A stretch of 64,000 nucleotides of DNA, taken from NCBI GenBank assembly GCA_002399235.1, contig DHDH01000013.1:1-64000 (forward strand). The letters run 5' to 3'. Both the position numbers and the translations under genes were made by a program. This document shows, piece after piece, positions 9,386 to 17,493 of this stretch (position 1 is the first letter of the stretch; each line of letters opens with the position of its first letter). The notes beneath the pieces were generated by a model. It ran no database searches and was not told where the DNA came from. It was given only the letters and a program-made list of their open reading frames with translations. The stretch comes from Firmicutes bacterium UBA4881. Its GTDB lineage: Bacteria; Bacillota; DTU065.

Positions 9386-10297
9386 TTGGCATATGCTTTT
9401 TTGCGAGGGGAGTTTGTCCCATTAGAAGAGGCAAATATTAGTATTATGACCCATGGTTTTTTATATGGGACTGCTGTATTTGAAGGTATTAGAGCCTACT
9501 GGTCGAAGGATGATAATCAGCTGTATATTTTTAGGGCTAAAGAGCATTATGAAAGAATGGCAAATTCATGCCGAATAATGCGCATGGCAAGGAAATACTC
9601 TGTTGATGAGATGGTAGAGCTGACCCGCAAGCTTTTGGAAATGAATGGTAAGAAAAATGATGCTTATCTACGGCCTGTAGTTTATAAAAGTAGTCAAGTA
9701 GTAGGAGTTAAACTAACAGGGCTAGAAGATGATTTTCTGCTTTTTGCTACAGATATGGGTAACTATCTTGAGGTGAGCAAAGGGTTAAAGGTAAGGGTTA
9801 CCTCTTGGAAGCATGTTTCCGATAACTCTATACCTATGCGTTGCAAAGTTAATGGTGCATATGCTAACGCCGCTTTGATTAAGACAGAAGCCTTAGATGA
9901 TGGTTATGATGAAGCGATTGTTCTTACTGATGATGGTCATGTTTCTGAGGGTAGTGCTGAGAATATTTTTTTGGTTCGTAATGGTGTTCTAGTTACACCC
10001 CCAGAAACAGATGATATTCTACCAGGAATCACAAGAGACACTGTTATTACTTTAGCTAGAGAAGAGTTGGGTATTCCGGTAGAGATTCGTCGTATTGATC
10101 GAACCGAATTATATATAGCTGAAGAAGCTTTCTTCTGTGGTACAGGAGCCCAAATTGCTCCAATAGCTGAGATCGATTATCGACCAATTGGCGATGGTAG
10201 TATAGGACCCATTACGCAAAAAATCCAGGAACTTTACTTCCAGGTTGTTAGAGGTCAGGTTGCTGCATATAAGAATTGGTGTACACCTGTATTTTAA
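9386..10297 (+). CDS. ilvE: branched-chain amino acid aminotransferase
   Basis: A 303-residue class IV aminotransferase that interconverts Leu, Ile or Val with their keto acids using PLP and glutamate. The PLP lysine is K154 in IPMRCKVNGAYAN; other family marks are GTAVFEGIRAY, EGSAENIFLVRNGVLVTPP and the LPGITRDTVI loop. The TTG start has AGGAGG 7 nt upstream. Monocistronic as far as can be seen: it is bounded by a hairpin before and a strong terminator after. A D-amino acid aminotransferase is the main alternative in this fold, but length and the FEGIR and LPGITRD motifs fit IlvE. Confidence 0.92.
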   Translation: MAYAFLRGEFVPLEEANISIMTHGFLYGTAVFEGIRAYWSKDDNQLYIFRAKEHYERMANSCRIMRMARKYSVDEMVELTRKLLEMNGKKNDAYLRPVVYKSSQVVGVKLTGLEDDFLLFATDMGNYLEVSKGLKVRVTSWKHVSDNSIPMRCKVNGAYANAALIKTEALDDGYDEAIVLTDDGHVSEGSAENIFLVRNGVLVTPPETDDILPGITRDTVITLAREELGIPVEIRRIDRTELYIAEEAFFCGTGAQIAPIAEIDYRPIGDGSIGPITQKIQELYFQVVRGQVAAYKNWCTPVF

Positions 10298-10342
10298 TGT
10301 TTAACTAAAAGGAATTCTGTCCAAGTTACTAATAATAAAGGT

Positions 10343-10402
10343 CCTCCTTCTAGATCTCCTTCTCAGAGAAACAACTGAGAAGGAGGAGAAGGAGGTTTTT
10401 TT
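10343..10402 (+). terminator. intrinsic terminator that contains the next gene's ribosome site
   Basis: A two-part hairpin: inner 11 bp (10356-10366 with 10375-10385, loop 8 nt) and outer 9 bp (10343-10351 with 10387-10395), followed by T7 (10396-10402). The T-run ends exactly at the ATG of the next gene, and the 3' arm AAGGAGG is the only Shine-Dalgarno sequence for that gene. So the stem both ends ilvE transcripts and hides the downstream ribosome site. Confidence 0.85.
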
Positions 10403-11209
10403 ATGTATATTGTGTTGCTTTGTTTTTTCCTGGTTATTTCTGCTAGTGCCAATTTTACAGCTGAACTAGATTTATTAGAACCCTCTATTTCGTGCCGAAT
10501 TGGTGGCGAAGGTTATTTTAAGAGTTTAGCAATAAATGCAAATGAAGATAACCAAAGCTGGAAAGCAGGCTTTCGTTTTAAAGAGGAATCCGATCTATTA
10601 AATCTAGATACCGCTTTATGGCAAAGAAAAGATAAACAAGGGTTTGATATTTCTTTTGCTTGGAAAAGTGGACATGCTACACTCAGAGGGAAATATACCC
10701 AGAGTGAAGGAAAGAGCACGTGGACTCCTAAATTAATTGCAGATTTTAATCCTTATATCGATGCAACTTTACAGTACGAGTATCTCGCCAGTGGAGGTAA
10801 ATGGCAGTTAAATTGGCAGAAAAAGTTGAATGAACTAAGTTTTGCTTTAGCGTTTACTCAATATAAAAAAGGCAATTTACGATGGAGCGTTGCTTATAAC
10901 ACAAGCGTAGCTGATATGAATTTATCTTTAAATCTGCAGGAGGAAGGTTTAAGTAGAGGCAGTTTCAAGCTTGGTTTTAAACAAGATGCCTATAAAGGTT
11001 CTCTACAAGTTGATGTAGCTAAAAGTTCTGGTAGTACTGTTACTATGAAGTTTGGTGTAGATAGTCTGAACATTACAGGTAAAGTAAAAGATAGTGATAA
11101 CCAGTTAGGTTTAGCAACATCATTAGGTATTAATGAATTTATTTGGCAGCCTACCCTTATTATCAGTAATAAAGGTATACGTTTTGGTTTAAAAATAAAG
11201 ATAGCCTGA
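10403..11209 (+). CDS. secreted beta-strand-rich protein, barrel-like, unknown
   Basis: 268 residues. A short signal peptide (MYIVLLCFFLVISASA) is followed by a run of amphipathic strands with alternating polar and hydrophobic residues, for example KQGFDISFAWKSGHATLRGKY and LSFALAFTQYKKG, with tight turns and few long loops. This pattern is what one sees in outer-membrane barrels, and the last strand ends close to the C-terminus, but the final residue is Ala, not the usual Phe. No family is recognised. Translation depends on AAGGAGG in the 3' arm of the preceding terminator. Confidence 0.7.
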   Translation: MYIVLLCFFLVISASANFTAELDLLEPSISCRIGGEGYFKSLAINANEDNQSWKAGFRFKEESDLLNLDTALWQRKDKQGFDISFAWKSGHATLRGKYTQSEGKSTWTPKLIADFNPYIDATLQYEYLASGGKWQLNWQKKLNELSFALAFTQYKKGNLRWSVAYNTSVADMNLSLNLQEEGLSRGSFKLGFKQDAYKGSLQVDVAKSSGSTVTMKFGVDSLNITGKVKDSDNQLGLATSLGINEFIWQPTLIISNKGIRFGLKIKIA

Positions 11210-11229
11210 GGTGAATCCTCAGGCTATCT
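11199..11229 (-). terminator. intrinsic terminator of the 26-residue ORF
   Basis: A 13-bp perfect stem (11199-11211 / 11217-11229, loop 5 nt). On the minus strand it is followed by CTTTATTTTTAAA, so it works in that direction; on the plus strand no T-run follows. The stop codon of the plus-strand gene and that of the small minus-strand ORF both lie in the stem. Confidence 0.75.
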
Positions 11230-11304
11230 ACGGGCGATAATGATACAGGTACGTTTGCGCCACTTGCACCAGGGAGTTAGAAGGAGTTTGAGAAGGGTGA
11301 CCAT
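11224..11304 (-). CDS. small ORF, 26-residue hydrophobic/basic peptide
   Basis: The predicted peptide is MVTLLKLLLTPW followed by CKWRKRTCIIIARR: a short hydrophobic N-half, two cysteines and a strongly basic C-half. Support for a real gene is a strong ribosome site (CGGAGGAGGT, 11311-11320, 7 nt before ATG) and an intrinsic terminator that starts at the stop codon. No family is recognised. Its shape would fit a membrane-active or leader peptide; the alternative is that it marks a small regulatory RNA with a chance ORF. It is convergent with the beta-rich protein gene. Confidence 0.5.
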   Translation of the reverse strand: MVTLLKLLLTPWCKWRKRTCIIIARR

Positions 11305-11415
11305 GGTGAGACCTCCTCCGATTACATATTACGGGAATTTATTCTAAGTGTTACAGTAGGACTAGAATATTTTAAGACAAAAAATACAGATGATATTAAT
11401 TAGAAGGAGGGACTT

Positions 11416-11442
11416 ATGGGTGATAGTAGAAAGATATTCTAA
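11416..11442 (+). CDS. possible 8-residue leader peptide before gcvT
   Basis: AGAAGGAGG stands 5 nt before an ATG that opens MGDSRKIF and a TAA stop, 48 nt before the gcvT start. The site is as strong as those of real genes here. A short A/T-rich stem with a T-run (about 11451-11467) follows. A translated leader that affects gcvT expression is possible. No glycine riboswitch was recognised in this leader. Confidence 0.3.
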   Translation: MGDSRKIF

Positions 11443-11489
11443 GAAAGCTGAAAAAGTTTCTTTTTTCTCACGAAAAGGGAGTGAAACAT

Positions 11490-12581
11490 GTGCCAAGGCA
11501 CACACCGTTATTTAATTGGCATGTGGCAGAAGGTGCTGCCATGACAGAGTTTGCTGGCTATGAAATGCCACTCCATTATAAGCTTGGAATCATTGAAGAA
11601 CATCGTACAGTTAGAAATAAAGCTGGTCTATTTGATCTGTGTCATATGGGGCAAATAAGGGTTAGAGGTCGACAAGCTGCAGAGTATTTAGACTATGTGC
11701 TAACTCAAAAGATTGCTGATATGCAGGTAGGTCATGTAAGATATAGTCTACTATCTACCTTTGCAGGTGGAACAATTGATGATCTTATGGTCTATTGTCG
11801 TAAAGATGAATATCTTTTAGTAGTCAATGCTGCTAATAAAGCAGAAGACTTTGCTTGGCTTAATGAACAAAAAGGCTTTTATGATGTAGAAATTACTGAC
11901 CTTTCAGATGCATATGGTATTATTGGCTTACAGGGGCCTTTAGCTGAGCATATACTAGCACCACTTGTAGAGCATGGCTTAGGCAATTTAAAATATCTGC
12001 GTTTTTTAGAAACAGAATTTTTTGAAGTACCAGCGATTGTTTCTCGCACAGGTTATACTGGCGAGGATGGCTTTGAAATCTATCTACCTTTACAGGCAGT
12101 ACCTGCTCTCTGGGCACAACTTTTAAGAGAAGGTAAATCTCAGGGCCTAATTCCAGTAGGTTTAGGTGCAAGAGATACACTTCGCTTGGAGATGGGTTAT
12201 AGTCTGTATGGACATGAGTTAAGCCAGACGATAAATCCTTTAGAAGCAGGTGTGGGTTTCGCTGTCAAATTTAATAAAGAAGCGTTCATTGGTAAAGATG
12301 CCCTAGAAGCGATCAAGAACGAAGGTATAAAAAGAGAGATTGTAGCATTTCTAACCGAAGGGCGAGTTATTCCACGTTCAGGGTACCAGGTTCTTTGCCA
12401 AAACAAACCAGTTGGAGTTGTAACTAGCGGTACTTTTTCACCAACATTAGAGCGAGGTATAGCTTTAGCTTTGATTGAAAAGGGTCTTCCTGCAGAAGGT
12501 TTGACTCTAGAGGTAAGAGGACAACAAAAAGCACTTATTCGCACTAATCTACCTTTTGTGAAGGGTAGAGTGAAAAAATAA
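11490..12581 (+). CDS. gcvT: glycine cleavage system T protein (aminomethyltransferase)
   Basis: 363 residues. Moves the methylene group from the aminomethyl-lipoyl arm of GcvH to tetrahydrofolate, releasing ammonia. Family marks: N-terminal TPLFNWHVAEGAAMTEFAGY, GTIDDLMVY with the catalytic aspartate, GLQGPLAEHIL, RTGYTGEDGFEIYLP and RLEMGYSLYGHEL. An upstream in-frame GTG at 11481 overlaps its ribosome site (AAAAGGGAG), so GTG 11490 is preferred. First gene of gcvT-gcvH-gcvPA-gcvPB, with gaps of 16 nt or less. Confidence 0.95.
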   Translation: MPRHTPLFNWHVAEGAAMTEFAGYEMPLHYKLGIIEEHRTVRNKAGLFDLCHMGQIRVRGRQAAEYLDYVLTQKIADMQVGHVRYSLLSTFAGGTIDDLMVYCRKDEYLLVVNAANKAEDFAWLNEQKGFYDVEITDLSDAYGIIGLQGPLAEHILAPLVEHGLGNLKYLRFLETEFFEVPAIVSRTGYTGEDGFEIYLPLQAVPALWAQLLREGKSQGLIPVGLGARDTLRLEMGYSLYGHELSQTINPLEAGVGFAVKFNKEAFIGKDALEAIKNEGIKREIVAFLTEGRVIPRSGYQVLCQNKPVGVVTSGTFSPTLERGIALALIEKGLPAEGLTLEVRGQQKALIRTNLPFVKGRVKK

Positions 12582-12597
12582 AGGAGAGTGAATTTTA

Positions 12598-12987
12598 ATG
12601 GCTAAGGTACCTTCTAATTTGTACTATACTGAGACTCATGAATGGATAAGACATGAGGGAGAAAAGGTTGTTATTGGCATTACTGAATATGCACAAAGTA
12701 AATTGGGTGATGTAGTCTTTGTTGAATTACCATCTACTGGTGACGATATAGAAAGTGGTGCTCCCGTAGCAACTGTTGAATCTGTAAAAGGCGTTTCAGA
12801 GATTTATGCCCCTGTTGAAGGCAGTGTTTGGGAACTAAATGACGAACTAGAAGATGTTCCTGAGTTAATTAATGAAGATCCATATGGACAGGGTTGGATT
12901 CTCTCTTTAAGAATAACCGATGAGAGCGCTTTAGATGATCTACTAACAGCGGAGGAGTATCAGGCACTACTTGAGGAGGAAGCCTAA
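12598..12987 (+). CDS. gcvH: glycine cleavage system H protein
   Basis: 129 residues, the lipoyl-carrier of the complex. The lipoylated lysine is K64 in ATVESVKGVSEIYAPV; THEWIRHEG near the N-terminus and NEDPYGQGWILSLR near the C-terminus are typical. It is the likely substrate of the octanoyl transferase and the LipS-like radical SAM proteins encoded just downstream. ATG with AAAGGAG about 10 nt upstream; 16 nt after gcvT and directly abutting gcvPA. Confidence 0.97.
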   Translation: MAKVPSNLYYTETHEWIRHEGEKVVIGITEYAQSKLGDVVFVELPSTGDDIESGAPVATVESVKGVSEIYAPVEGSVWELNDELEDVPELINEDPYGQGWILSLRITDESALDDLLTAEEYQALLEEEA

Positions 12988-14292
12988 ATGCCTTATACTC
13001 CCCATACCCAAAAAGATATTGAAAAGATGCTGAAAACTATTGGCATTGACCAGGTAAGTGACTTATTTGCCCAGATACCTGAGGAAGTAAGATTGCAAAA
13101 GTGGGATTTTCCTAAGGGACTAGGTGAATCAGGGACACGACGTTTTATCAATAAAATAGCTCGCAATAATAAAGAACTAATACCCATGATAGGGTTCGGA
13201 ATCTATGATCATGAGATCCCTAGTGCTGTCTGGGCTTTAGCTGGGAAAGCAGAGTTTGTTACAGCTTATACTCCCTATCAAGCAGAGGCTAGCCAAGGTA
13301 TGTTGCAAGCTATCTTCGAATTTCAAAGTATGATAGCAGAATTAACTGGTATGGATGTAGCGAATGCTTCTTTATATGATGGTGCTACTGCGCTTTGCGA
13401 GGCCATGTTGATGGCAGTAGCAGAAAAAAAGAACAGACAAATTGCAGTATCCTTGGGGGTCAATCCCTTATATCGAGAAGTACTAAAAACATATGCTAAA
13501 GCTGTTGATATTAAGATAATTGACATACCTTTAGTAAATGGCAAGACTGCTTGGCAAGAAGTTGATGTAGCAGCTTACATTATGCAGCAACCTAATTTTT
13601 TAGGCTATCTAGATGATACCGATGGTTTTAATCGAGTTAAAGGGAAGGCCTTTGGTATTGTGTCTATACAGCCTATTTTAGGTAGTGTATTGAGAAAACC
13701 ACAAGAGTATGGTGCTGATATTGTCTGTGGAGAGGGGCAACCCCTTGGTATCCCAATTTCTTCTGGAGGTCCACTCCTTGGTTTTATGGCTACTAAGAAA
13801 AGTTTAATGCGGAAAATGCCAGGTAGAATTGTCGGGTTAACTTCTGATAAGGAAAACAATGACGCTTTTGTGCTGACACTGCAAGCTAGAGAACAGCATA
13901 TTAGAAGAGAAAAGGCTAGTTCTAATATCTGTACAAATCAAGCTCTTAATGCTTTAGCAGCGACTATTTATCTTTCCCTCTTAGGACCAATGGGTTTAAG
14001 AGAAGTAGCTACAGGAGCTATAAATAACGCTCATTACTTGGTAGACAAATTAAAGGCGATAGGTGTCGAGGTTTGTGATGAACAACCATTTTTAATGGAA
14101 TTTCCTGTTAAAGTTCCTGTGGAAAAAATCCCCCTACTCAAAGCTAAATTATTAGATGCTGGCTTTACACCACCTATTGATTTAGGTTGTTATAGCACAG
14201 AATATACGGGTTATCTATTACTTTGCACCACAGAAAAGCGGACTGTAGCAGAGATAGATGACTTTGTGGCAGTTTGGGAGGGGATTTGGTGA
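12988..14292 (+). CDS. gcvPA: glycine dehydrogenase (decarboxylating) subunit 1
   Basis: 434 residues, the non-PLP-binding half of the split P protein found in Firmicutes and other anaerobes. Marks: MIGFGIYDHEIPSAVWALAG, TAYTPYQAEASQGMLQAIFEFQ, and SSNICTNQALNALAATIYLSL near the end. It pairs with gcvPB to decarboxylate glycine and load the aminomethyl group on GcvH. Its ATG directly follows the gcvH stop, with GAGGAGG at the end of gcvH as the ribosome site; its stop overlaps the gcvPB start by one base. Confidence 0.96.
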   Translation: MPYTPHTQKDIEKMLKTIGIDQVSDLFAQIPEEVRLQKWDFPKGLGESGTRRFINKIARNNKELIPMIGFGIYDHEIPSAVWALAGKAEFVTAYTPYQAEASQGMLQAIFEFQSMIAELTGMDVANASLYDGATALCEAMLMAVAEKKNRQIAVSLGVNPLYREVLKTYAKAVDIKIIDIPLVNGKTAWQEVDVAAYIMQQPNFLGYLDDTDGFNRVKGKAFGIVSIQPILGSVLRKPQEYGADIVCGEGQPLGIPISSGGPLLGFMATKKSLMRKMPGRIVGLTSDKENNDAFVLTLQAREQHIRREKASSNICTNQALNALAATIYLSLLGPMGLREVATGAINNAHYLVDKLKAIGVEVCDEQPFLMEFPVKVPVEKIPLLKAKLLDAGFTPPIDLGCYSTEYTGYLLLCTTEKRTVAEIDDFVAVWEGIW

Positions 14293-15722
14293 TGAAACTG
14301 ATCTGGGAACGAGGGAAAGAAGGTCGTCGAGCTTACTGGCCATCTCCGAGTGAATCACCAGAGGTCTCCTTAGAAGAACTTTTAGGTAAAGAATATCGCT
14401 CCGAGCCCTTAGATTTACCTGAAGTTAGTGAGCTCGATGTTGTTCGCCATTTTACTAATTTGGCCCATGAAAATTATTCTGTAGATGCTAACTTTTACCC
14501 CTTGGGCTCTTGCACAATGAAATATAATCCTAAATTAAACGAAGAACTAGCTAATCTACCTAATTTCTTAAATGCTCATCCCTTATGTATGGAAGGTCTC
14601 GTAGGTAGCATTGAAGTGATGTACAGGACTCAGGATCTGTTAGCGAGAATTAGTGGGATGGCAGCAGTAACATTGCAGCCCCTAGCTGGTGCTCATGGAG
14701 AGTTAACAGGTCTAATGCTTATAAAAGCCTATCACCAAGATCATGGCGAAGATCGAGATGAGGTTATAGTACCTGACTCAGCTCACGGTACTAACCCAGC
14801 TTCGGCGGCTATGTGTGGCTTTAAGGTTGTTGAGGTTAAATCTCATGATGGTTTAGTGGATATAGAAGAGTTAAAAAAGGTTGTTTCCTCCAAAACTGCG
14901 GCTCTAATGCTGACAAATCCTAATACTTTGGGTCTATTTGAAAAGAATATCATTGAAATTGCTAGGATTGTTCATGATGCCGGAGGTCTCCTCTACTATG
15001 ATGGAGCCAACCTAAATGCGCTCTTAGGAAAAGTCAGGCCTGGGGATATGGGCTTTGATGTGATGCACTTTAATTTGCACAAAACCTTTGCTACTCCTCA
15101 TGGTGGTGGTGGCCCAGGTTCAGGTGCTGTAGGTGTAGCCAAGAAAATTGAGCCTTATTTACCTTACCCTGTAGCAGTTAAGGGTCCTGATGGTTATGCT
15201 CTTGATTTTAATCGACCAAAATCGATTGGTAAGGTAGCTACTTTTTACGGTAGTTTTAATGTAATAGTGAAGGCTTTTAGTTATATGGTGAATTTAGGTC
15301 AGGAGGGATTGCGGGGGGTTTCTGAGTTAGCTGTGTTAAACGCTAACTATTTGAATGCTCTTTTGCGTGATGTACTTTCTGTTCCGTATAGTGAAGGTGT
15401 AATGCATGAGTTTGTAGCTTCTGCTGAGAATCTTGGACTCACAGCTCTAGAGATTGCTAAGGCTTTATTGGATTTCGGCTTCCATGCTCCGACTATTTAT
15501 TTTCCTCTAATTGTACATGAAGCTTTAATGATTGAACCTACAGAGACAGAGAGTCCAGAAACCTTGGAAGAATTTGCGGACACCATTAAAAAGATTCTCA
15601 CTGATCCCCAAAAATATAAGGATGCTCCTGCAAAGACAGCAGTAAAAAGAGTGGATGATGTCAAAGCAGCAAGACATCCTATTCTTACCAAAGCACAACT
15701 TGATGCAGAAAAATTTAATTAG
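14292..15722 (+). CDS. gcvPB: glycine dehydrogenase (decarboxylating) subunit 2
   Basis: 476 residues, the PLP-binding half of the split P protein. The PLP lysine is in MHFNLHKTFATPHGGGGPG; NFYPLGSCTMKYNPK and DSAHGTNPASAAMCGF are typical. An ORF start at 14274 exists, but the coupled ATGA arrangement with the gcvPA stop (TGATG) and the site GGGAGGGG point to ATG 14292. Last gene of the glycine cleavage block; a terminator follows. Confidence 0.96.
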   Translation: MKLIWERGKEGRRAYWPSPSESPEVSLEELLGKEYRSEPLDLPEVSELDVVRHFTNLAHENYSVDANFYPLGSCTMKYNPKLNEELANLPNFLNAHPLCMEGLVGSIEVMYRTQDLLARISGMAAVTLQPLAGAHGELTGLMLIKAYHQDHGEDRDEVIVPDSAHGTNPASAAMCGFKVVEVKSHDGLVDIEELKKVVSSKTAALMLTNPNTLGLFEKNIIEIARIVHDAGGLLYYDGANLNALLGKVRPGDMGFDVMHFNLHKTFATPHGGGGPGSGAVGVAKKIEPYLPYPVAVKGPDGYALDFNRPKSIGKVATFYGSFNVIVKAFSYMVNLGQEGLRGVSELAVLNANYLNALLRDVLSVPYSEGVMHEFVASAENLGLTALEIAKALLDFGFHAPTIYFPLIVHEALMIEPTETESPETLEEFADTIKKILTDPQKYKDAPAKTAVKRVDDVKAARHPILTKAQLDAEKFN

Positions 15723-15755
15723 TTTAATAGGTACTAAGCTTAAAAATGGGTATAT

Positions 15756-15788
15756 AAAAGGCAGTTGCCATTATAGCAACTGCCTTTT
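15756..15788 (+). terminator. intrinsic terminator after gcvPB
   Basis: A 13-bp stem (AAAGGCAGTTGC with GCAACTGCCTTT, loop about 7 nt) is followed by T-rich sequence. Read-through into the radical SAM genes 30 nt downstream remains possible. Confidence 0.85.
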
Positions 15789-15817
15789 TACCCAGATAAA
15801 TAAAGAGAGTTGGTATT

Positions 15818-16582
15818 ATGAAGTTTTACGATCCTAAGACTTTGCCTGTAAGTATAACGGGTAGTCGCTGTGGTTTAAAGTGTGACCACTGCCGTGGGCA
15901 CTACCTTGGAGCTATGGCTACTCCAGATGAAGCCGTTTTAACAGGGGCTTCGTCGTTACTTATCTCTGGCGGCTTTAATAAGGAAGGTCACCTACCTCTA
16001 AGTGAAAACCGGGAAACACTCTTAAAGTTACATGCATCAATAACTAAACTTAATATTCATCCAGGTTTTTTAACTACTAAAGATATCGAACTATTAAAAG
16101 AGCTAAAACCAGTGATCTCTTTTGACTTTACGCAGGATAATAAAGTAATAACCGAGATTTATCATCTAAGAAAAACACCTGCAGATTATGTAAGTGAGTA
16201 CCTACGCTTAAAACAAAATGGCTTAGAGGTTGTACCACATATCTGCTTAGGATTGGGGACAGAAGACCAGAAAACTTTAGATAAGATAGTTGAATTGAAT
16301 CCGGTTAAAGTAGTGTTACTTGTCTTTCGACCAACTAAAAATACTCCCTTACAAGAAAAAGCATCTTTAGAGATTAATTATCTAAAAGAGTTGTGGGGTA
16401 GGTTTAGGCAGGGTTATAAAGGCGAGTTGATTTTAGGTTGCATGCGTCCTGGTGGTTTATATAGACAGACTATTGATGAACTTGCAGCTAGGATAGGATT
16501 TGATGGTATAGTAAAACCAGCACCGCAGTTAAAAAAAGAGTTTCCTACAGCTAAGTTAATTACAGAGTGCTGTGCCTTCTAA
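15818..16582 (+). CDS. radical SAM protein, putative lipoyl synthase subunit LipS1/LipS2 type
   Basis: 254 residues. The radical SAM cluster motif CX3CX2C is at the N-terminus (ITGSRCGLKCDHCRGHYL), followed by a compact barrel with LLISGGFNKEGHLPL and a late LGCMRPGGLYR segment with a further cysteine. It is paired with a second radical SAM gene 10 nt downstream. The pair, its place after gcvH, and the LipM-like gene nearby match the split lipoyl synthase LipS1/LipS2, in which two radical SAM proteins insert the two sulfurs into octanoyl-GcvH. That assignment is inference from context and recalled family features; which subunit this is was not decided. Confidence 0.7.
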   Translation: MKFYDPKTLPVSITGSRCGLKCDHCRGHYLGAMATPDEAVLTGASSLLISGGFNKEGHLPLSENRETLLKLHASITKLNIHPGFLTTKDIELLKELKPVISFDFTQDNKVITEIYHLRKTPADYVSEYLRLKQNGLEVVPHICLGLGTEDQKTLDKIVELNPVKVVLLVFRPTKNTPLQEKASLEINYLKELWGRFRQGYKGELILGCMRPGGLYRQTIDELAARIGFDGIVKPAPQLKKEFPTAKLITECCAF

Positions 16583-16592
16583 AAAGGAGTAG

Positions 16593-17489
16593 ATGATGAT
16601 GCGTGCTTCTGCAGGGACTGCTGCAGTAATGGGACTTAATAACATAGAACAGATCTGTCCACCCACAACAGCTTATCTTTTAACCGAGGGAATCTGTAAA
16701 CGTAACTGTGGGTTTTGTGGAAATAATGATAGACTAGCTAGGATTACTTGGCCCAGGTACAATAAAGGAGCCCTTCTAGAGAAAATACAGGCTGCTCCTT
16801 TTCAAAGAATCTGTTTACAAACAGTAGAGAGCCAAGATTCTGTAGCTGAGGTAGCTAAGGTATTACCTAATTTGATTTCTACAGGTAAACCGGTATGTCT
16901 TTCATCGCAGTTTGGTGAAGAATATCTTGCTCAAGGTCTAGATAGATGGGTAATTCCTTTAGATGTTGTTGTGCCAAGTCTATATGCTAAAATTAAAGGT
17001 GGTAGCTTTGAAAATAATTTGGCAAGAATAAAATCGTTGGCAAAAAAATACCCAGGTCGGATTGGCACTCATGTTATTGCTGGTTTAGGAGAAAGCGAAG
17101 AAGAACTACTAAGGTTTCTCGCAGAGTTATACTCTTTAGGACTATCAGTAGGATTATTTGCCTTTACACCAGTGCCCCATACACCACTTATGACTTGGCC
17201 CAAACCAGCGCTCGATTCGTATCGCCGTGTGCAAATTGGTAACTACCTACTCTGGAAAGATAGTAACCTATTAAGTGAATTAGTGTTTATTAAAGGCAGA
17301 TTAGTAGATGCTCCATTAGCAAAATTAGAGAGTAAAGCTTTTGAGACTTGGGGTTGCCCTGGGTGCAATAGACCCTTCTATAATGAATCTCCCAAAGGCC
17401 CTATATATAATTATCCGAGAACCCTTTCAGAAGCAGAGTTTGTTAAAGCGATAGAAGAATCTAAGCTTTTAAATTCAAGGAGTAGATAA
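16593..17489 (+). CDS. radical SAM protein, partner subunit of putative split lipoyl synthase
   Basis: 298 residues. Starts with MRASAGTAAVMGLNN and then CX3CX2C in TEGICKRNCGFCGNND. A middle segment (RIGTHVIAGLGESEEELL) is typical of biotin/lipoyl-synthase-like barrels, and the C-terminus carries an extra pair CPGC (WGCPGCNRPFYNE) that could bind an auxiliary FeS cluster, needed as sulfur donor in lipoyl synthases. Three ATG codons stand in tandem at the start; the second or third has the better spacing to AAGGAG. It lies 10 nt after its partner, so they are co-translated. Biotin synthase-like annotation is the likely database label but does not fit the context. Confidence 0.7.
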   Translation: MMMRASAGTAAVMGLNNIEQICPPTTAYLLTEGICKRNCGFCGNNDRLARITWPRYNKGALLEKIQAAPFQRICLQTVESQDSVAEVAKVLPNLISTGKPVCLSSQFGEEYLAQGLDRWVIPLDVVVPSLYAKIKGGSFENNLARIKSLAKKYPGRIGTHVIAGLGESEEELLRFLAELYSLGLSVGLFAFTPVPHTPLMTWPKPALDSYRRVQIGNYLLWKDSNLLSELVFIKGRLVDAPLAKLESKAFETWGCPGCNRPFYNESPKGPIYNYPRTLSEAEFVKAIEESKLLNSRSR

Positions 17490-17493
17490 CGAC

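Noticed and set aside
11305..11489. Glycine riboswitch before gcvT
   Set aside because: Looked for the usual tandem aptamer pattern; the leader is short and A/T-rich and shows none of the conserved GC-rich pieces.
15655..15837. Plus-strand 60-codon ORF at the gcvPB-radical SAM junction
   Set aside because: Spans the terminator and both gene ends; no site or similarity.
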